Part shown: piece after piece, positions 37,172 through 47,959 of the stretch
How the letters are laid out: each line of letters begins with the position of its first letter
Position numbering within the stretch: position 1 is the stretch's first letter
Source of the DNA: Gracilaria gracilis
Lineage: Eukaryota > Rhodophyta > Florideophyceae > Gracilariales > Gracilariaceae
NCBI GenBank assembly: GCA_030374805.1
Contig: JARGSG010000225.1
Location: 372,001 to 436,000, forward strand
Direction: 5' to 3'
Length of the DNA stretch: 64,000 nucleotides
Made by a program: the position numbers and the translations under genes
The notes under the pieces: generated by a model
Seen by the model: the letters and a program-made list of their open reading frames with translations, nothing else
What the model was told of the DNA's origin: nothing
Database searches by the model: none

Positions 37172-40024
37172 TTATGTAGCCATGAAAACTTCTTCCACAA
37201 CAGCTTCGGCGTGTTCTAAAGCTGCACCAAGCTTAACCACATTCTTTCCACCTGCCTGAGCAAAATTTGGTCTGCCACCGCCACCGCCACCACACATCTT
37301 AGCAACACTTCCCACAAGTTTGCCAGCGCCTATGCCTTGTTTCTGGGCTTTCTTGCCAACTGCACAAACGAAGGAAACCTTTCCATCGTTTTCCGACGCA
37401 AGTAAGACGACAGCAGTCTCACCGAGAGCTTTCCCCAAGCTTTCAGCAGCTACCTTTAGGCTATCAGACGATAATCCGTTAAGCCGTTCAATGACGTACT
37501 GAAAGTCTCTTACCCTCTTCGCATTTGAAGCCATAGTCATGGCCTTTGCAACGGCAAGCTGTGCCAGAGCTTGATCCAACTGTTTTGACTTCGCCTTCAA
37601 TTCTTCTTGCAACGCTGCAACACGTGATGGTAACTCTTCGGGTTTTGCTTTTAGGGAATTGCTCAACTTCTTCACGGCAGTGTCTCTCACACTTAAATAC
37701 GGCATAACTGCTGCTCCGCAAACAGCTTCGATCCGTCGCACACCAGAGCTCGGACCAGATTCACTGATAATCTTGAAAAGTCCAATATCCGCCGTGTTCG
37801 AAACATGTGTCCCACCGCATAGCTCCATAGACACACCGGGTACATCAACAACTCGCACCTCTGATGTGTCATACTTCTCTCCAAACATCGCCACTGCTCC
37901 GGCGTCTTTGGCATCATCCAGAGTCATGAAGGATACTTGCGTGTCATGAGCTTCCCCGATCCATTCATTGATTACATCCTCAACCGCCTGCAGCTCTTCT
38001 GGCGATACAGCTCGAGGGCAATTGAAATCAAATCTCAGTCGATCTGCATCCACAAGGGACCCTGCCTGTGCGATTCCATCATCCGCGATGACCTTCTTTA
38101 AAGCGGCTTGTAATAGATGGGTTGCAGTGTGATGGGCCATGATCTTGCGGCGAGAATTGGCATCAACGACGGCGTGCACCTCATCTCCATGACTGACATA
38201 CCCCCGTGTCACTTGTCCAATATGTACATAGGCACCAGCTTCTCTACGGGTATCATCGACTCGAATCACTCCATTTGGACCATTTAGCAGGCCAATGTCA
38301 CCAACTTGTCCACCGCCCTCTGCGTAGAACGGGGATTGTGACAGCATAACTCTTACTAGTTGACCCTCTTCGACGTTATTTCTAATCTCAGTATCGCCCT
38401 CTGTCATCACAATGAGGCCTGAGATCCGCGAGCCGTTCAGGGCAGTTATATCATAACCTTGGAATTTCGTTGGACCAGCTGTTGACAATGCCTCTGTAAT
38501 CACAGCCGTTGCACCTACATCAAATTCCTCTGTATCCCTTGCAGCGCGCGCGCGTTGACGCTGTTCTGCCATACATCGATCAAATCCTTTGATATCAACC
38601 TCAAATTCGTTCTCTGCAGCAATCTCTTCTGTAAGTTCAAGGGGAAACCCGAATGTATCATACAGCTCAAATGCGTCTTCACCAGGTACGATTGTTCTTC
38701 CAGACTCGCGAACGTCGTCCAATACTTCTGCAAGTCTATCTTCTCCTCTTTCTAACGTAAGCAAGAAACGCTGCTCCTCACGTGATAATTCGGCGACAAC
38801 GTGATCAATTTTCTCTTCGATAGCCCCAAGTCCTGCTTCCTTGGCGAGATGGGCAACCGTCGGTATAACTTGTGCCATAAAAGCGTTTTCGATTCCCAAC
38901 AGCCGAGCGTGACGAACTATTCTACGAAGAAGGCGTCGCACAATGTAGCCTCTGCCGACATTGCTCGGACGCACACCATCAGCCACAAGGTGCGACACTG
39001 CACGAAGATGGTCACCAACAACCTTAAAGGATGTCTTTTGCGATTCGGTCGCATTTTCGTACACAACATCAGCTTGATGAGCGACATTATCAATAATTGG
39101 TTTGATAAGATCAGTCTCGTAGTTGTTATCAACTTGTTGCAAAACTTGCGCCATGCGTTCCAGACCCATACCGGTATCGATATTCTTGGCAGCAAGGGGG
39201 GTAAGGACACCTTGATTGTCACGTTGATACTGCATAAATACAAGATTGTACAACTCAATGAAACGCTCATCGTCCTGAAGATCTACAGGTTTATCCGAAA
39301 GCGGTTGAAAATCGAAGTATATCTCACTGCAAGGTCCGCACGGTCCCGTGGCACCCGATGCCCAAAAGTTATCTTGCGCACCAAGTCGCTGAATTCTGCT
39401 CTCCGGGACGCCGACGACGTCGCGCCATATGGTCAAGGCTTCGTCGTCGCTTTCAAAAATGCTGACGGCAAGCCTTTCCGGTGGGATTTGGTACACCTGG
39501 GTGAGCAGCTGCCACGCCCACTGAATGGCGTCAGTCTTGAAGTAATCGCCAAACGAAAAGTTGCCGAGCATCTCAAAGAAAGTATGATGGCGCTTAGTGC
39601 GGCCCACGTTATCAATATCGTTAGTGCGAATGCATTTCTGCGACGTGGTGGCGCGAGGATACTGGCGTGGGGCAAGTCCCATGAAAATGGGCTTGAACGG
39701 CACCATGCCAGCGATGGTGAGCATGATAGTAGGGTCATCCGGGACGAGACTAGCGCTAGGCAGGCGCTCATGTTGCTTGCGCTCGAAAAAGGCCAGGAAG
39801 GCGTCGCGAATCTGCGGCGAGGACATGCGCGCGCCGACGGGCACACTGCGAAGCGACGGCTGTGCGGAGGACGTGGCGGTACAGAGCACTGGCGCGCACG
39901 ACAGGCGGCGGGAAGCGGCGCGACGAGGCGGCGCGCAAGCGCGGTGAACACGCACGCGCGGGCGCAGCGCCAGCACGGCGGAGCGCTTAGCGAGCGCCAG
40001 GGACGGCGCGAAGGCCACGCGCAT
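37172..40024 (-). CDS. Alanyl-tRNA synthetase, organelle-targeted
   Basis: 950 residues from ATG 40024 (MRVAFAPSLALAKRSAV). The frame extends to an ATG at 40459 through GC-rich repeats, but this start gives a clean Arg/Ala-rich transit peptide of ~66 residues before MSSPQIRDAFLAFFERKQHERLPS, the usual AlaRS beginning. Class II core: ASLVPDDPTIMLTIAGMVPFKPIF, CIRTNDIDNVGRTKRHHTFFEMLGN-type motif 2 (split here for length), NIDTGMGLERMAQVLQ. The editing domain has both metal-binding pairs, HHTATHLL and CGGTHV. The C-terminal C-Ala domain ends GGGGGGRPNFAQAGGKN. It charges tRNA-Ala and clears mischarged Ser/Gly. Bacterial-type features and the presequence fit a plastid and/or mitochondrial enzyme. 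Divergent with bHLH gene 1. Confidence 0.93.
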   Translation of the reverse strand: MRVAFAPSLALAKRSAVLALRPRVRVHRACAPPRRAASRRLSCAPVLCTATSSAQPSLRSVPVGARMSSPQIRDAFLAFFERKQHERLPSASLVPDDPTIMLTIAGMVPFKPIFMGLAPRQYPRATTSQKCIRTNDIDNVGRTKRHHTFFEMLGNFSFGDYFKTDAIQWAWQLLTQVYQIPPERLAVSIFESDDEALTIWRDVVGVPESRIQRLGAQDNFWASGATGPCGPCSEIYFDFQPLSDKPVDLQDDERFIELYNLVFMQYQRDNQGVLTPLAAKNIDTGMGLERMAQVLQQVDNNYETDLIKPIIDNVAHQADVVYENATESQKTSFKVVGDHLRAVSHLVADGVRPSNVGRGYIVRRLLRRIVRHARLLGIENAFMAQVIPTVAHLAKEAGLGAIEEKIDHVVAELSREEQRFLLTLERGEDRLAEVLDDVRESGRTIVPGEDAFELYDTFGFPLELTEEIAAENEFEVDIKGFDRCMAEQRQRARAARDTEEFDVGATAVITEALSTAGPTKFQGYDITALNGSRISGLIVMTEGDTEIRNNVEEGQLVRVMLSQSPFYAEGGGQVGDIGLLNGPNGVIRVDDTRREAGAYVHIGQVTRGYVSHGDEVHAVVDANSRRKIMAHHTATHLLQAALKKVIADDGIAQAGSLVDADRLRFDFNCPRAVSPEELQAVEDVINEWIGEAHDTQVSFMTLDDAKDAGAVAMFGEKYDTSEVRVVDVPGVSMELCGGTHVSNTADIGLFKIISESGPSSGVRRIEAVCGAAVMPYLSVRDTAVKKLSNSLKAKPEELPSRVAALQEELKAKSKQLDQALAQLAVAKAMTMASNAKRVRDFQYVIERLNGLSSDSLKVAAESLGKALGETAVVLLASENDGKVSFVCAVGKKAQKQGIGAGKLVGSVAKMCGGGGGGRPNFAQAGGKNVVKLGAALEHAEAVVEEVFMAT

Positions 40025-40645
40025 CACGGCGGAGACGCGGTCGGCGGCAGCGTCCGGCGCGAGGCGGCGGCGTCTGGCGCGAAGCGGCACGTCCGGCGCG
40101 GAGCGACAGCGTCCGGCGCGAAGCGGCAGCGAAAGTAGCAGTTGGCGCCATCGCGTCGAGCGAGCACCCGAAGCGACACACAGCGCAGATCTACCCAAAG
40201 GTACGGCGCTGTGGGGCTGCGGGCTCGGCAGTGTGGAGCTGCTGCGAAGGCCACGGCGTGACGCAGTGACACGGCGTGCGTCTCGCATCACGCGTGTCAC
40301 ACTGAGAGCGCTGGGTTGGGTCGACAAACACTTCACCTTTACCGGTGCGCAGTTGTGCCTTATTAACTTGTGCAGCAAGACAACTGCTGAGCACAACTTG
40401 TGCTCGGCACCCGCGTCAATGGGTGCCGTCCTCCTGCAACGCGGTGGCTGTTGTCCCATCGGCGCGCAGTGTCATTGCGCACGGCGCCATCTACACCGCC
40501 CCTCCGCACCTCCCTCCAATGCCGCAGTTGTCTCGCCCGCCTTGTGTGCACACCGCCGCCGTCTGTGCATTTCCGATTCTCCCGCGACTTTAGTTCGGCG
40601 CCGACATGCCTCATCAGCTGCTTCTCGCTCCTCCCCCGTCGAGTC
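40025..40645. promoter_or_regulatory. GC-rich divergent promoter region with a minisatellite
   Basis: Between AlaRS (minus) and bHLH gene 1 (plus). From ~40045 to 40135 a degenerate ~20-bp unit (gcgtccggcgcgaagcggca) is repeated about four times. The minus-strand frame through it is open, which artificially lengthens the AlaRS ORF. No specific factor site was identified. Confidence 0.5.
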
Positions 40646-41782
40646 ATGGAGTCCAACGCTACGCTCACCAACGCTACGCTCATCGCCGATTTCTCTGCCG
40701 ACGTTCCTCTGCTGGACGACGCCTTCCTTCCTGACCACCACCAAGCTGCGCCGTTGCCGCACGTGCACCCTTCTGACTTCGATCTTTCTCTGCCTCTTCA
40801 CGACAATTCCGAACTGTTACACATTCCCCCAAAGCTTCACACCCACTCCCTTTTCATTCCCTCTCACTTTGCCGCTGATGCCGCTCACACAGAGCTGTCG
40901 CCGGAGAATCTGTTCCGCTTCACTTCTGCAGATGGTGATAGTCATTCGGTGGACGGCACCTCAGCTACGCCACCGCCTACCGCCTCCACAACCGCTACAA
41001 CACCCCCTGAGCCGGCGCAACGCCCAGTTCGTCCCAACGTATCTCACACGCGCCGCTGTCGCGCCAAGGTGAACAACAACTTCGACCGCCTCTTGGAAGT
41101 GCTACCGACTCCGCCGCCTGGCGTTGAAGTCAAGCACAAGGCCCAAATTCTTCAATATGCTGTCGACTATTACCGACACGTCAGCTGCAGGAATCGCCAG
41201 CTCGAAATGAAGCTCGCGCTTAGATCACCTTCGGAGATGTACCGCTGGGTGCAGTCGGTTGTGTCAGCCACTCCCAATCTCAAGGATGCGCTAAAGTCTT
41301 TTATGGCCATGATATGCATTACTAAGAACTGGAAATATGCAGAGCTTTGGGCCCCTCAAACGCGGCCTGGAAGCTCATCCGTTGCACTTCGGTACGTAAC
41401 TGGTGCCCTTCCGCCCAGTGTGGGAGGGGAAGCGCTGCAGAGGCTGAGAACCTATCGAGGCCATTCGCGAAAGTATAAGTTCCCTCCTCGCTCTGGTGTA
41501 CCGGGAAGGGTCTTCCTTACTATGAGGCCAGAATGGCTGCCGCTTCTCAATGACCCCATTGCATTCCCGCGTGCGCCTCACGCCGTGCGGAACCACGTCG
41601 TGGTGACATTTGCTGTTCCCGTTATTGTCAACGGCTCCGTGCAAATGATTGTGGAGTTCTATGATACGGAGAGAAGAGACTACGACCCAGCAACCCTCAA
41701 TATGGCCAACGATATAGCTATCATGTTTGGCAAGGCCTTCACTCGACTGAATTCGTCCCCTTCCACTTTACAAACTGTGTAA
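40646..41782 (+). CDS. bHLH transcription factor with GAF-like C-terminal domain (copy 1)
   Basis: 378 residues from ATG 40646 (MESNATLTNATL); the frame upstream reaches only a GTG. Residues 1-130 are acidic and Ser/Pro/Thr-rich, a likely activation region. The bHLH lies at ~132-190: basic part SHTRRCRAKVNNNFDRLLEVL, loop PTPPPGVEVKH, helix 2 KAQILQYAVDYYRHV. Basic-region residues differ from the canonical His-Glu-Arg pattern, so E-box preference is uncertain. Residues ~210-365 (AMICITKNWKYAELWAPQ, SGVPGRVFLTMRPEWL, VVTFAVPVIVNGSVQMIVEF) look like a GAF-type sensory domain, as in plant MYC-like bHLH and light-responsive proteins. Paralogue at 46376-47959. Confidence 0.8.
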   Translation: MESNATLTNATLIADFSADVPLLDDAFLPDHHQAAPLPHVHPSDFDLSLPLHDNSELLHIPPKLHTHSLFIPSHFAADAAHTELSPENLFRFTSADGDSHSVDGTSATPPPTASTTATTPPEPAQRPVRPNVSHTRRCRAKVNNNFDRLLEVLPTPPPGVEVKHKAQILQYAVDYYRHVSCRNRQLEMKLALRSPSEMYRWVQSVVSATPNLKDALKSFMAMICITKNWKYAELWAPQTRPGSSSVALRYVTGALPPSVGGEALQRLRTYRGHSRKYKFPPRSGVPGRVFLTMRPEWLPLLNDPIAFPRAPHAVRNHVVVTFAVPVIVNGSVQMIVEFYDTERRDYDPATLNMANDIAIMFGKAFTRLNSSPSTLQTV

Positions 41783-42178
41783 CATTAGTGTCCTCGATGC
41801 ACTCGATGACAATACTCGCGTCTTTGTACACTAGCTCTTAGAATCCTTTTCAACAAGTCGAACCATAGCTTTTTCCTTCAGTTTCACATGGCGTATACTG
41901 TGTGCAAAGCAGCTAAACATCCGCTGAAGCAGCGTTGAACGATTGTAAACTTTCCACACATGGCTCTAGAAACTACTGATATCGCGTTTGCTGGGAAGCA
42001 ATAGTATCGCGAAAAATGTCAACCACGCTGGAAGGTTCTCATGCAACCGCCGATTGTATCTCGAAGTCGAAAGTGTGTCGTGCTCTACTCGACGAGAGGC
42101 AGAGACAAACGCCTTTCCCAAGACAACATGCCTCATGAGTGGAAGAAAGTCAAGAAGCGAGAATGAGGAACACGAGAC
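41783..42178. other. Intergenic between convergent genes
   Basis: About 400 bp, no gene seen; 3' flanks of bHLH 1 and the NIFK-like gene. Confidence 0.5.
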
Positions 42179-43243
42179 TTACGGCCCCCGTGGCAGTTCC
42201 AGGAACGAGTGTGCCAATCCCTGTCTCGCAAGAATCTTCTGCTTCTTCCTGGCAGACTTCAAAATCCTCTTTGAGCGAGCAGCCAGTTGTACAGGATCCT
42301 TTGCGCGCTTCAGCATCTTCCTTCTTTCGATTCGGGACCATGGGATCTGTCTGAATGTGCGATTCGCGCCCTTAAACATATCGGCATGAACCTTTTCCGG
42401 TGGGACAAAGTGAGCGACCAGCTTCTGTTTGTGCATAAGATATCCGTCCATGGCGTCGGCAGCAATCTCAGCCACTTCCTTATGGGCAAATTCTATAAAC
42501 GCATAGCCTCTCGAACGTGCGGTCTTCGCGGATCTACTCAAACGGAGGCGTAACACTTCACCAAACTGTGAAAAGTAACTTTTCATTTCCTTCTCGTAAA
42601 AGCCATGCGGTATATGACCCAGGTATAACACTCCGGGATTTAAGTCTCTGTCAGTATCTGCCAGTTTTCCATCCTTTCGAAGCTTACGAACCTTCCACCT
42701 CATCTTGCGTGCCTCGTCCTTTTTCGCAACCCCCAATTTGATGTCATCTAGATTTTGACGCGCGCTTGTCTTCTGTTTTGTTTCAGCTTGTTGTTCAGCT
42801 GTTTCAGAAACGCGGGGTTCCTTAATATCAGCGGTTTGTCGCTCATGATTTGTAGGAGCTGCTTCGGGTCTGTCCTCTTGGGAATGGTTTGCATCATTTG
42901 TGCCGCCTGTCGAATTATTATTTTGCACGGAGTTGCGGCTTCTCTTGCGATTCGCTCGCAATTCAGTTGCGGCCGCTTTCCGATCTTTCTCTGGAATCAG
43001 TCTCCGAAGCGGCGACTGTTCCAGAAGTTTGAGCTTAGATTCTGTGATATCCTTGTTAATGACGACCTGCGGACTAGGCGCTTCTGTGTTTCGCTGGCTG
43101 ACCCCATGAGTTTTCCTTTTGCTGGCGCTGTTGTTCTTCGTGGCGGTGTTCTGGGAGGACGGAGATTTGACAGAGGTATTCGACTTGGTGCGTGGGGACT
43201 TCTTGCCTGTAGCACGGTAGGTCTTGTTTGGGGTGTTAGACAT
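42179..43243 (-). CDS. NIFK/Nop15-type nucleolar RRM protein
   Basis: 354 residues from ATG 43243. Residues 1-195 are Lys/Ser/Asn-rich and disordered. One RRM lies at ~200-278: RNP2 GVLYLGHIPHG, RNP1 SRGYAFIEF, with YEKEMKSYFSQFGEVLRLRL between. Downstream, AADAMDGYLMHKQKLVAHFVPP and the conserved tail HADMFKGANRTFRQIPW identify the NIFK (human) / Nop15 (yeast) family, which binds pre-60S particles and is needed for ITS2 processing; the C-terminus is basic. Co-location with Nog1 and DNAJC21 in the window is probably chance, since such genes are scattered in eukaryotes. Confidence 0.88.
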   Translation of the reverse strand: MSNTPNKTYRATGKKSPRTKSNTSVKSPSSQNTATKNNSASKRKTHGVSQRNTEAPSPQVVINKDITESKLKLLEQSPLRRLIPEKDRKAAATELRANRKRSRNSVQNNNSTGGTNDANHSQEDRPEAAPTNHERQTADIKEPRVSETAEQQAETKQKTSARQNLDDIKLGVAKKDEARKMRWKVRKLRKDGKLADTDRDLNPGVLYLGHIPHGFYEKEMKSYFSQFGEVLRLRLSRSAKTARSRGYAFIEFAHKEVAEIAADAMDGYLMHKQKLVAHFVPPEKVHADMFKGANRTFRQIPWSRIERRKMLKRAKDPVQLAARSKRILKSARKKQKILARQGLAHSFLELPRGP

Positions 43244-46200
43244 GGTTTGATGCCAAGGTAGAGTGGATTCGGATCAATGCGTAGTTTGAACAAGTCGATT
43301 CCGAGGGATCTGTGCGCTTGCTCATGACGCCGGGGGCCGCTTGCCAACGATTACGTTGCTGCTGGCATACAGTACGCCGTACGTTGAATGCGATTTGAGG
43401 CAAATTATTTGAAACTTGTGATTTTGATTTTTGAGCGATCACTGCAGGCAGCCAGCAGCTGAGTTGGGCCGTACTGCGTGTAACCTTGTAGTACGTGTAC
43501 AGCACTGCGACGAGCACAAGCGGCCTCATGATGAGTATCGTTGCACACAAGCCACGCAGTGGACTGGACAGAAGCCACGCAGTTGTAACATAGATACCCT
43601 TGGTATCTATCCATAGATAGATAGATACGTGGCCTCCGACATCGCTTGTGCTCGCAGCGTGGTGGGTCAATTCGTTGCGTGGCTTGCATTTGCAATCCAT
43701 GTGCCCTTGTAGAGCTTTAGCTTCCTCGCGTGTGGAGAGGGATTGTACAAGGGTAGCGTTAGCTTTGAACAAGAACAAGGTTCCAATTTGGTGCCAAAGT
43801 GCAGATGTTGCTCGTTGGCATGTGTACTGCTTATGATTGCATCATCATAGCATCATCATCCTGGTTGTCACCACTATCATGATGATGGCTATATTGATTG
43901 CGGCTGCTGAGGGCGTCTGCCCAGCTGTTTGATGAAGCGCAACTTGAAACTGCCGAAAAGAACTTAAGCAAGTCAGCCAGAAATCAGCTCGACTCAGGTA
44001 AGGCTACTGCAACGTAATGGTTAGCTTGTGTATGATAATAGTGTACGATATGATATCATATCTAATTATTCTAAAGAATTTTAAATCGCAGTTCAACTTC
44101 CCGATGCCGCCCTGACGCGACTATCTACCGCGGTTGAGCTGCTGGTTAGCGCGGATTGTTCTTGACGCAATAAAAAAAAGCGTGCTGTAAATCAAGAGCC
44201 GCAGGAGAACTATGGGATGAGATCTCACGCCCCATGTTTTCACGGAGTTCCACGACGATATCTAAAGCGTGCACTCTCGAAGCGAGAGCGACCATCTCTA
44301 TCTAGTGCTTGTCCACCAAACTGTGGCGTGAATCACGCCGCGTGATAGATAAGACACGACAGGATCATGCTGATGGCGCCTGACCTGCGCACATTGGGCT
44401 GTCTGGGCAATATCCAAACGAGCCAAAAACAAGTGTGAGCCATTACACCTGGTCATCGTGAGTCATTGTGACTTGCACTGCTCCAAGATTCACAAGGCGG
44501 TCCAAACTGTGGGCATATGCGCTGCTCCGACCGGACCAGCTGGTGTACAAGACTGGTCCATTATGTTGGACCGCAGATCTAACTGATATTTAAGATTGTA
44601 GTCCTACAGCAGAGCCCTAATTAGAACGATGAATTAATTGCTACTTCGTCCAAATATGAAGGATTGCCAGCCCCGCCCCCGCCCCCGCCCCTCGCTAAGG
44701 TTAGGACATCATGATGACGGTGGCGGGTGGCTTTTGTGGCGGCCAGTTTGGCCCCAATTCAGCGTGGACAAATAGGGAGAAGTTGTCCCGGAGAACAATA
44801 CGTGGTTCGGTAAAAGAGAGTGGCCCAAGTACAGGGGCTAGAATGATGGGCTTAGCGGTCCGCGGGGCGGCGCAGAATGGAGCGGATCAAAATAAAGACG
44901 CAGATTTGGCGATGTACGTGAGGTCGAAATGCTTTTGGAGGCGGAGAAAGCTGGGCGAGGAGCGGATTGGCTGAGCGTCTAGGGCGAACCGCAGCGACAT
45001 GATGTCGTTCGCTTGAGGAGGGGAGGCGGGGAGGCGGAGGGGTTTGACCTGCGGATTGGCGGCATGGGCGGGGAAGTCCTTTCGGCCAGGGCAGCCTCCG
45101 CGAGGATGTAAGATAGATATGGACGTGGGTGGAAAGTGTGATTGGAGACGAGCGCAGCGCGGCGGCGCATGCGACTTTTGAGTGCGCACGGCGTGAGGAC
45201 AGGTGGTGCATGCTGAGGGCTGCTGTGTGAGTTTAATCGGGAGCGGAGCGGTGGACGTGAGTAGATAGCAGGGGCTATCTCGTCAGCAAACGAGGACACG
45301 ATAGGACGAAGGCGCGAAGATTTTATCGACATGTGCGCAGTCGGAAACAACAGATTGCGGCTGGACGGAGCTTCTGGCGTAGATAGTTGGACACGAGAGG
45401 AGTTTCGGGAGGAGTAGAAATATGACAGCGTTGGGTTCGCAGCGAGGGATAGATGCCTCGTAGCGGGACTGTGTAAGTTACGGTACTAAGATAGGATTAG
45501 CTAAAGGCTACGGGTGGCGGCGGGGGCAAGCAGCCTGAGGGTGCTTGCGGCGAAGGCGGGCAGTGAAGGTATGAAGGATAGCGCTTAACCGCCCCCTAAA
45601 GGTATCTAGATACGTCAACCCTCAAACGTGTCTCATTCATTGAATGACGCCGTCATCTAAAAGAAATTGTGGATTTGGTTCAGGAGAGCGATGAAAATAA
45701 GAAAAATTGCAGAAACTGACCCCCCGGGTGGACAAGATAATGTTTGTCACTTTTGTTTTGGCAGTGGACAAATGAATGAGTAACGAGGAACGTGCCGAAA
45801 TTCAACGATACGGTTGCTGACGATGTATGTTTTATGATGGAGAGGGTGCGCGGCGGGCGCGCACGGGCTGCCGCAACGCGATTGCGGCCTTGCGCAAAAC
45901 GCGCGCAGCGCAGCCGCGGACAACTTCACAGCCGTGTCCAGATAGATACACCGTATGATACTCGCCTACAAGGGGGCACGAACGGGGGCACGTGCACAGC
46001 TCATCGCCGCAGCGACATCCCGCGCGCTTGCAAGCGCGCTGTAATCGACGCTTCGCGCCCCAAATCGCGCAGCGGCCCAATCACAGAGCGCGCCCCGCGG
46101 GGCGCGCCCCCACACGCTCGCCGCCCCGCTCGCGCGCGTTTGGCGTGTGCGCGTCGGCAGTGCGCACGCGCGCTGCGCGCGCGCTCGCGCCGCGGCGGTA

Positions 46201-46375
46201 GCCCGTTTAGCGCTCCACTGCGAACAAACCCCCCACCCCCAAATGCGCGTCTCGTGTGCGTGCCCGTGCGTCTTGGCGAGAACTTGGCGCAGTCGCCAAC
46301 GTCGCGCCGAGCGTCTTGTCGCCGCTGTTGCCAGCGCCACAGTCGCACGCTTCATTCGTACTGCTGCGCCCCGCT
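43244..46375. other. 3.1-kb intergenic gap with microsatellites
   Basis: No gene recognised. It contains a GATA tract (43613-43625), clustered ATC/ATG trinucleotides (43835-43890), C-rich repeats ccgcccc at 44671-44694 and a very GC-rich, CpG-dense stretch from ~45840 to 46250 just upstream of bHLH gene 2 (likely its promoter and 5' UTR). Long frames at 44.7-45.3 kb and 45.8-46.3 kb follow base composition and carry no domain. No tRNA, snRNA or snoRNA could be identified by eye. Confidence 0.55.
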
Positions 46376-47959
46376 ATGGAATCCTCCAACACCGTCGACC
46401 TCTTCGAGGCCTTCCCCGCCTTTGGCGACACCGAGCGCTTCCTCAACTCCCTCTCTTCCACCTCCCCTACCATCAACTTCAATCTCCCGTCCCACACAGA
46501 TGAGCTCAACGCACTGCCGCTGGAGATGCCGCTTGCGCACACGCTCGCCAGCGACAACCCCAATTTCTCCCCGCCCGCCCTTCCCTTCCACGCTGGCCTC
46601 GACAACCCCCTCATCAAGCCCGAGTGCAACCCTTCCATATCCGATCTCACCGCTGCCAGCGTCCTATCCACCGCCTCCCCCGTCGTGCGAAAAGGTCGAA
46701 TCTCTAAGAAGAAGGCTCGTACCGCCAACTCTTCCGCAGTCACAGATGTCGTCGCAGCCATTGGCGCCTCGCTCATCACCCAAAACCTTTCCACCGCCAG
46801 TGACATTTCCAGCACTCTGCCGGACCCATCATCCCCAGACACCAATTCAGCTTCCACTGTCGTCGATTTGAACCCTGCCGCTTCCGCCACCAAGCCAGAG
46901 CCTCAGATATCAAGCCCGACCAACCATTCTAACCAAAAGCTCTGCAACAACGATTCTTCCCCTCAGCCACCGAAGAGTCATACGCGCCGTTGTCGAGAAA
47001 AGGTAACTCGCCAGTTTGAGCACCTGCTGGAGGTATTACCGCCCCCGCCTCGGGGCGTTGAGGTCAGACACAAGGCCCAAATTCTCGATTACACTATCAA
47101 CGTCTTTCGATCGTTGTTGGCTCGTCGCACTTCGCTGCAGACACATATTGCTCTGGCTTCCAATCTCTCTGTGTGCGACTGGGCTAATTCTGCAATGGCT
47201 AGTGCCTCGGCATCGCTTAAATCCGATTCTTACGCGAAACCTATCTCAATATCTACCTTACTAGATCCGTTCATGGGCTTTTATTGCGTCAAGAACAACT
47301 GGTCCTATGCCGAAACTTGGATCACTTCGCCTGAAACCACCCACGCTTCTCTTTGTTCATCTGTCATCAACACGGAGGATGCTCTACTATCAGCTACGCT
47401 CAATGCGTTTGCTAGTGCCTCAAAAGCACAATATCAAAATCCTTCCGACATCACCACCGGCGTGCTGTCCCGTGCGCGTCAAACAAAACGTCCGGAATGG
47501 TTGTCACACCTATCGTCCGATGAGTCTGTGTTTGATCGAGCGATTCTGGCTGCCAAGCACGGAGTCAGCGTTGCACTTGCAGTGCCAGTGGTCGCTGACA
47601 ACAAGTGCCTCGCCGTCATTGTGTTTGCGGACGTCAAGTCAAAACAATTCTCAGCGTCTGCAGTTGATCAGCTGTTCGGGTACTCTGGAATCTTGGCCGA
47701 ATGCTTCGTTCAGCATTCTCGGGAACGCCTTTCGCATCAACAGCCTGTTGTTGCAGTGTCCCCCGACGGACAGCTAGTCATTAACCCGGGTGTTAGTGCG
47801 GATGCGGAATCTGGTCTCGAGGCTTTTGGTAATTCTGGTGCGGATATGCCTGCTGCTCATGGATGGCCAAGCGCGGCTCCTTTGCTAGTAGCACAACAGC
47901 CGCCTAGTTCATCCAAGACTTTCTTCGAAGAAACCCAAATTGTACGAATGAAATATTGA
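46376..47959 (+). CDS. bHLH transcription factor with GAF-like C-terminal domain (copy 2)
   Basis: 527 residues from ATG 46376 (MESSNTVDLFEAFP); the frame upstream reaches only a GTG. Same plan as the gene at 40646: acidic Ser/Pro/Thr-rich N-terminus (~1-195, longer here), bHLH at ~200-260 (SHTRRCREKVTRQFEHLLEVL, PPPPRGVEVRHKAQILDYTI), then a GAF-like domain (FMGFYCVKNNWSYAETWIT; KRPEWLSHLSSDES; VSVALAVPVVADNKCLAVIV) and an extra ~70-residue C-terminal tail. Here the basic region reads RRCREKV, closer to canonical bHLH (Glu-x-x-Arg spacing partly kept). Probably a transcription factor responding to a small ligand or to partner binding; ligand unknown. Confidence 0.8.
   Translation: MESSNTVDLFEAFPAFGDTERFLNSLSSTSPTINFNLPSHTDELNALPLEMPLAHTLASDNPNFSPPALPFHAGLDNPLIKPECNPSISDLTAASVLSTASPVVRKGRISKKKARTANSSAVTDVVAAIGASLITQNLSTASDISSTLPDPSSPDTNSASTVVDLNPAASATKPEPQISSPTNHSNQKLCNNDSSPQPPKSHTRRCREKVTRQFEHLLEVLPPPPRGVEVRHKAQILDYTINVFRSLLARRTSLQTHIALASNLSVCDWANSAMASASASLKSDSYAKPISISTLLDPFMGFYCVKNNWSYAETWITSPETTHASLCSSVINTEDALLSATLNAFASASKAQYQNPSDITTGVLSRARQTKRPEWLSHLSSDESVFDRAILAAKHGVSVALAVPVVADNKCLAVIVFADVKSKQFSASAVDQLFGYSGILAECFVQHSRERLSHQQPVVAVSPDGQLVINPGVSADAESGLEAFGNSGADMPAAHGWPSAAPLLVAQQPPSSSKTFFEETQIVRMKY

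Noticed and set aside
38801-40138. 445-residue plus-strand frame opposite AlaRS
   Set aside because: AlaRS motifs on the other strand are decisive. The frame is open because of GC-rich third positions.
44711-45350. Several ORFs on both strands in the 44.7-45.3 kb GC-rich stretch
   Set aside because: No domain and composition-driven; overlapping frames on both strands are open at once.
45700-45725. Box C/D snoRNA (gcgatga ... ctga)
   Set aside because: The two boxes are only about 25 nt apart and no closing stem flanks them.
45792-46871. 359-residue plus-strand frame upstream of bHLH gene 2
   Set aside because: Pro/Arg/Ala-rich translation of CpG-dense DNA; the true frame from 46376 has a bHLH domain.
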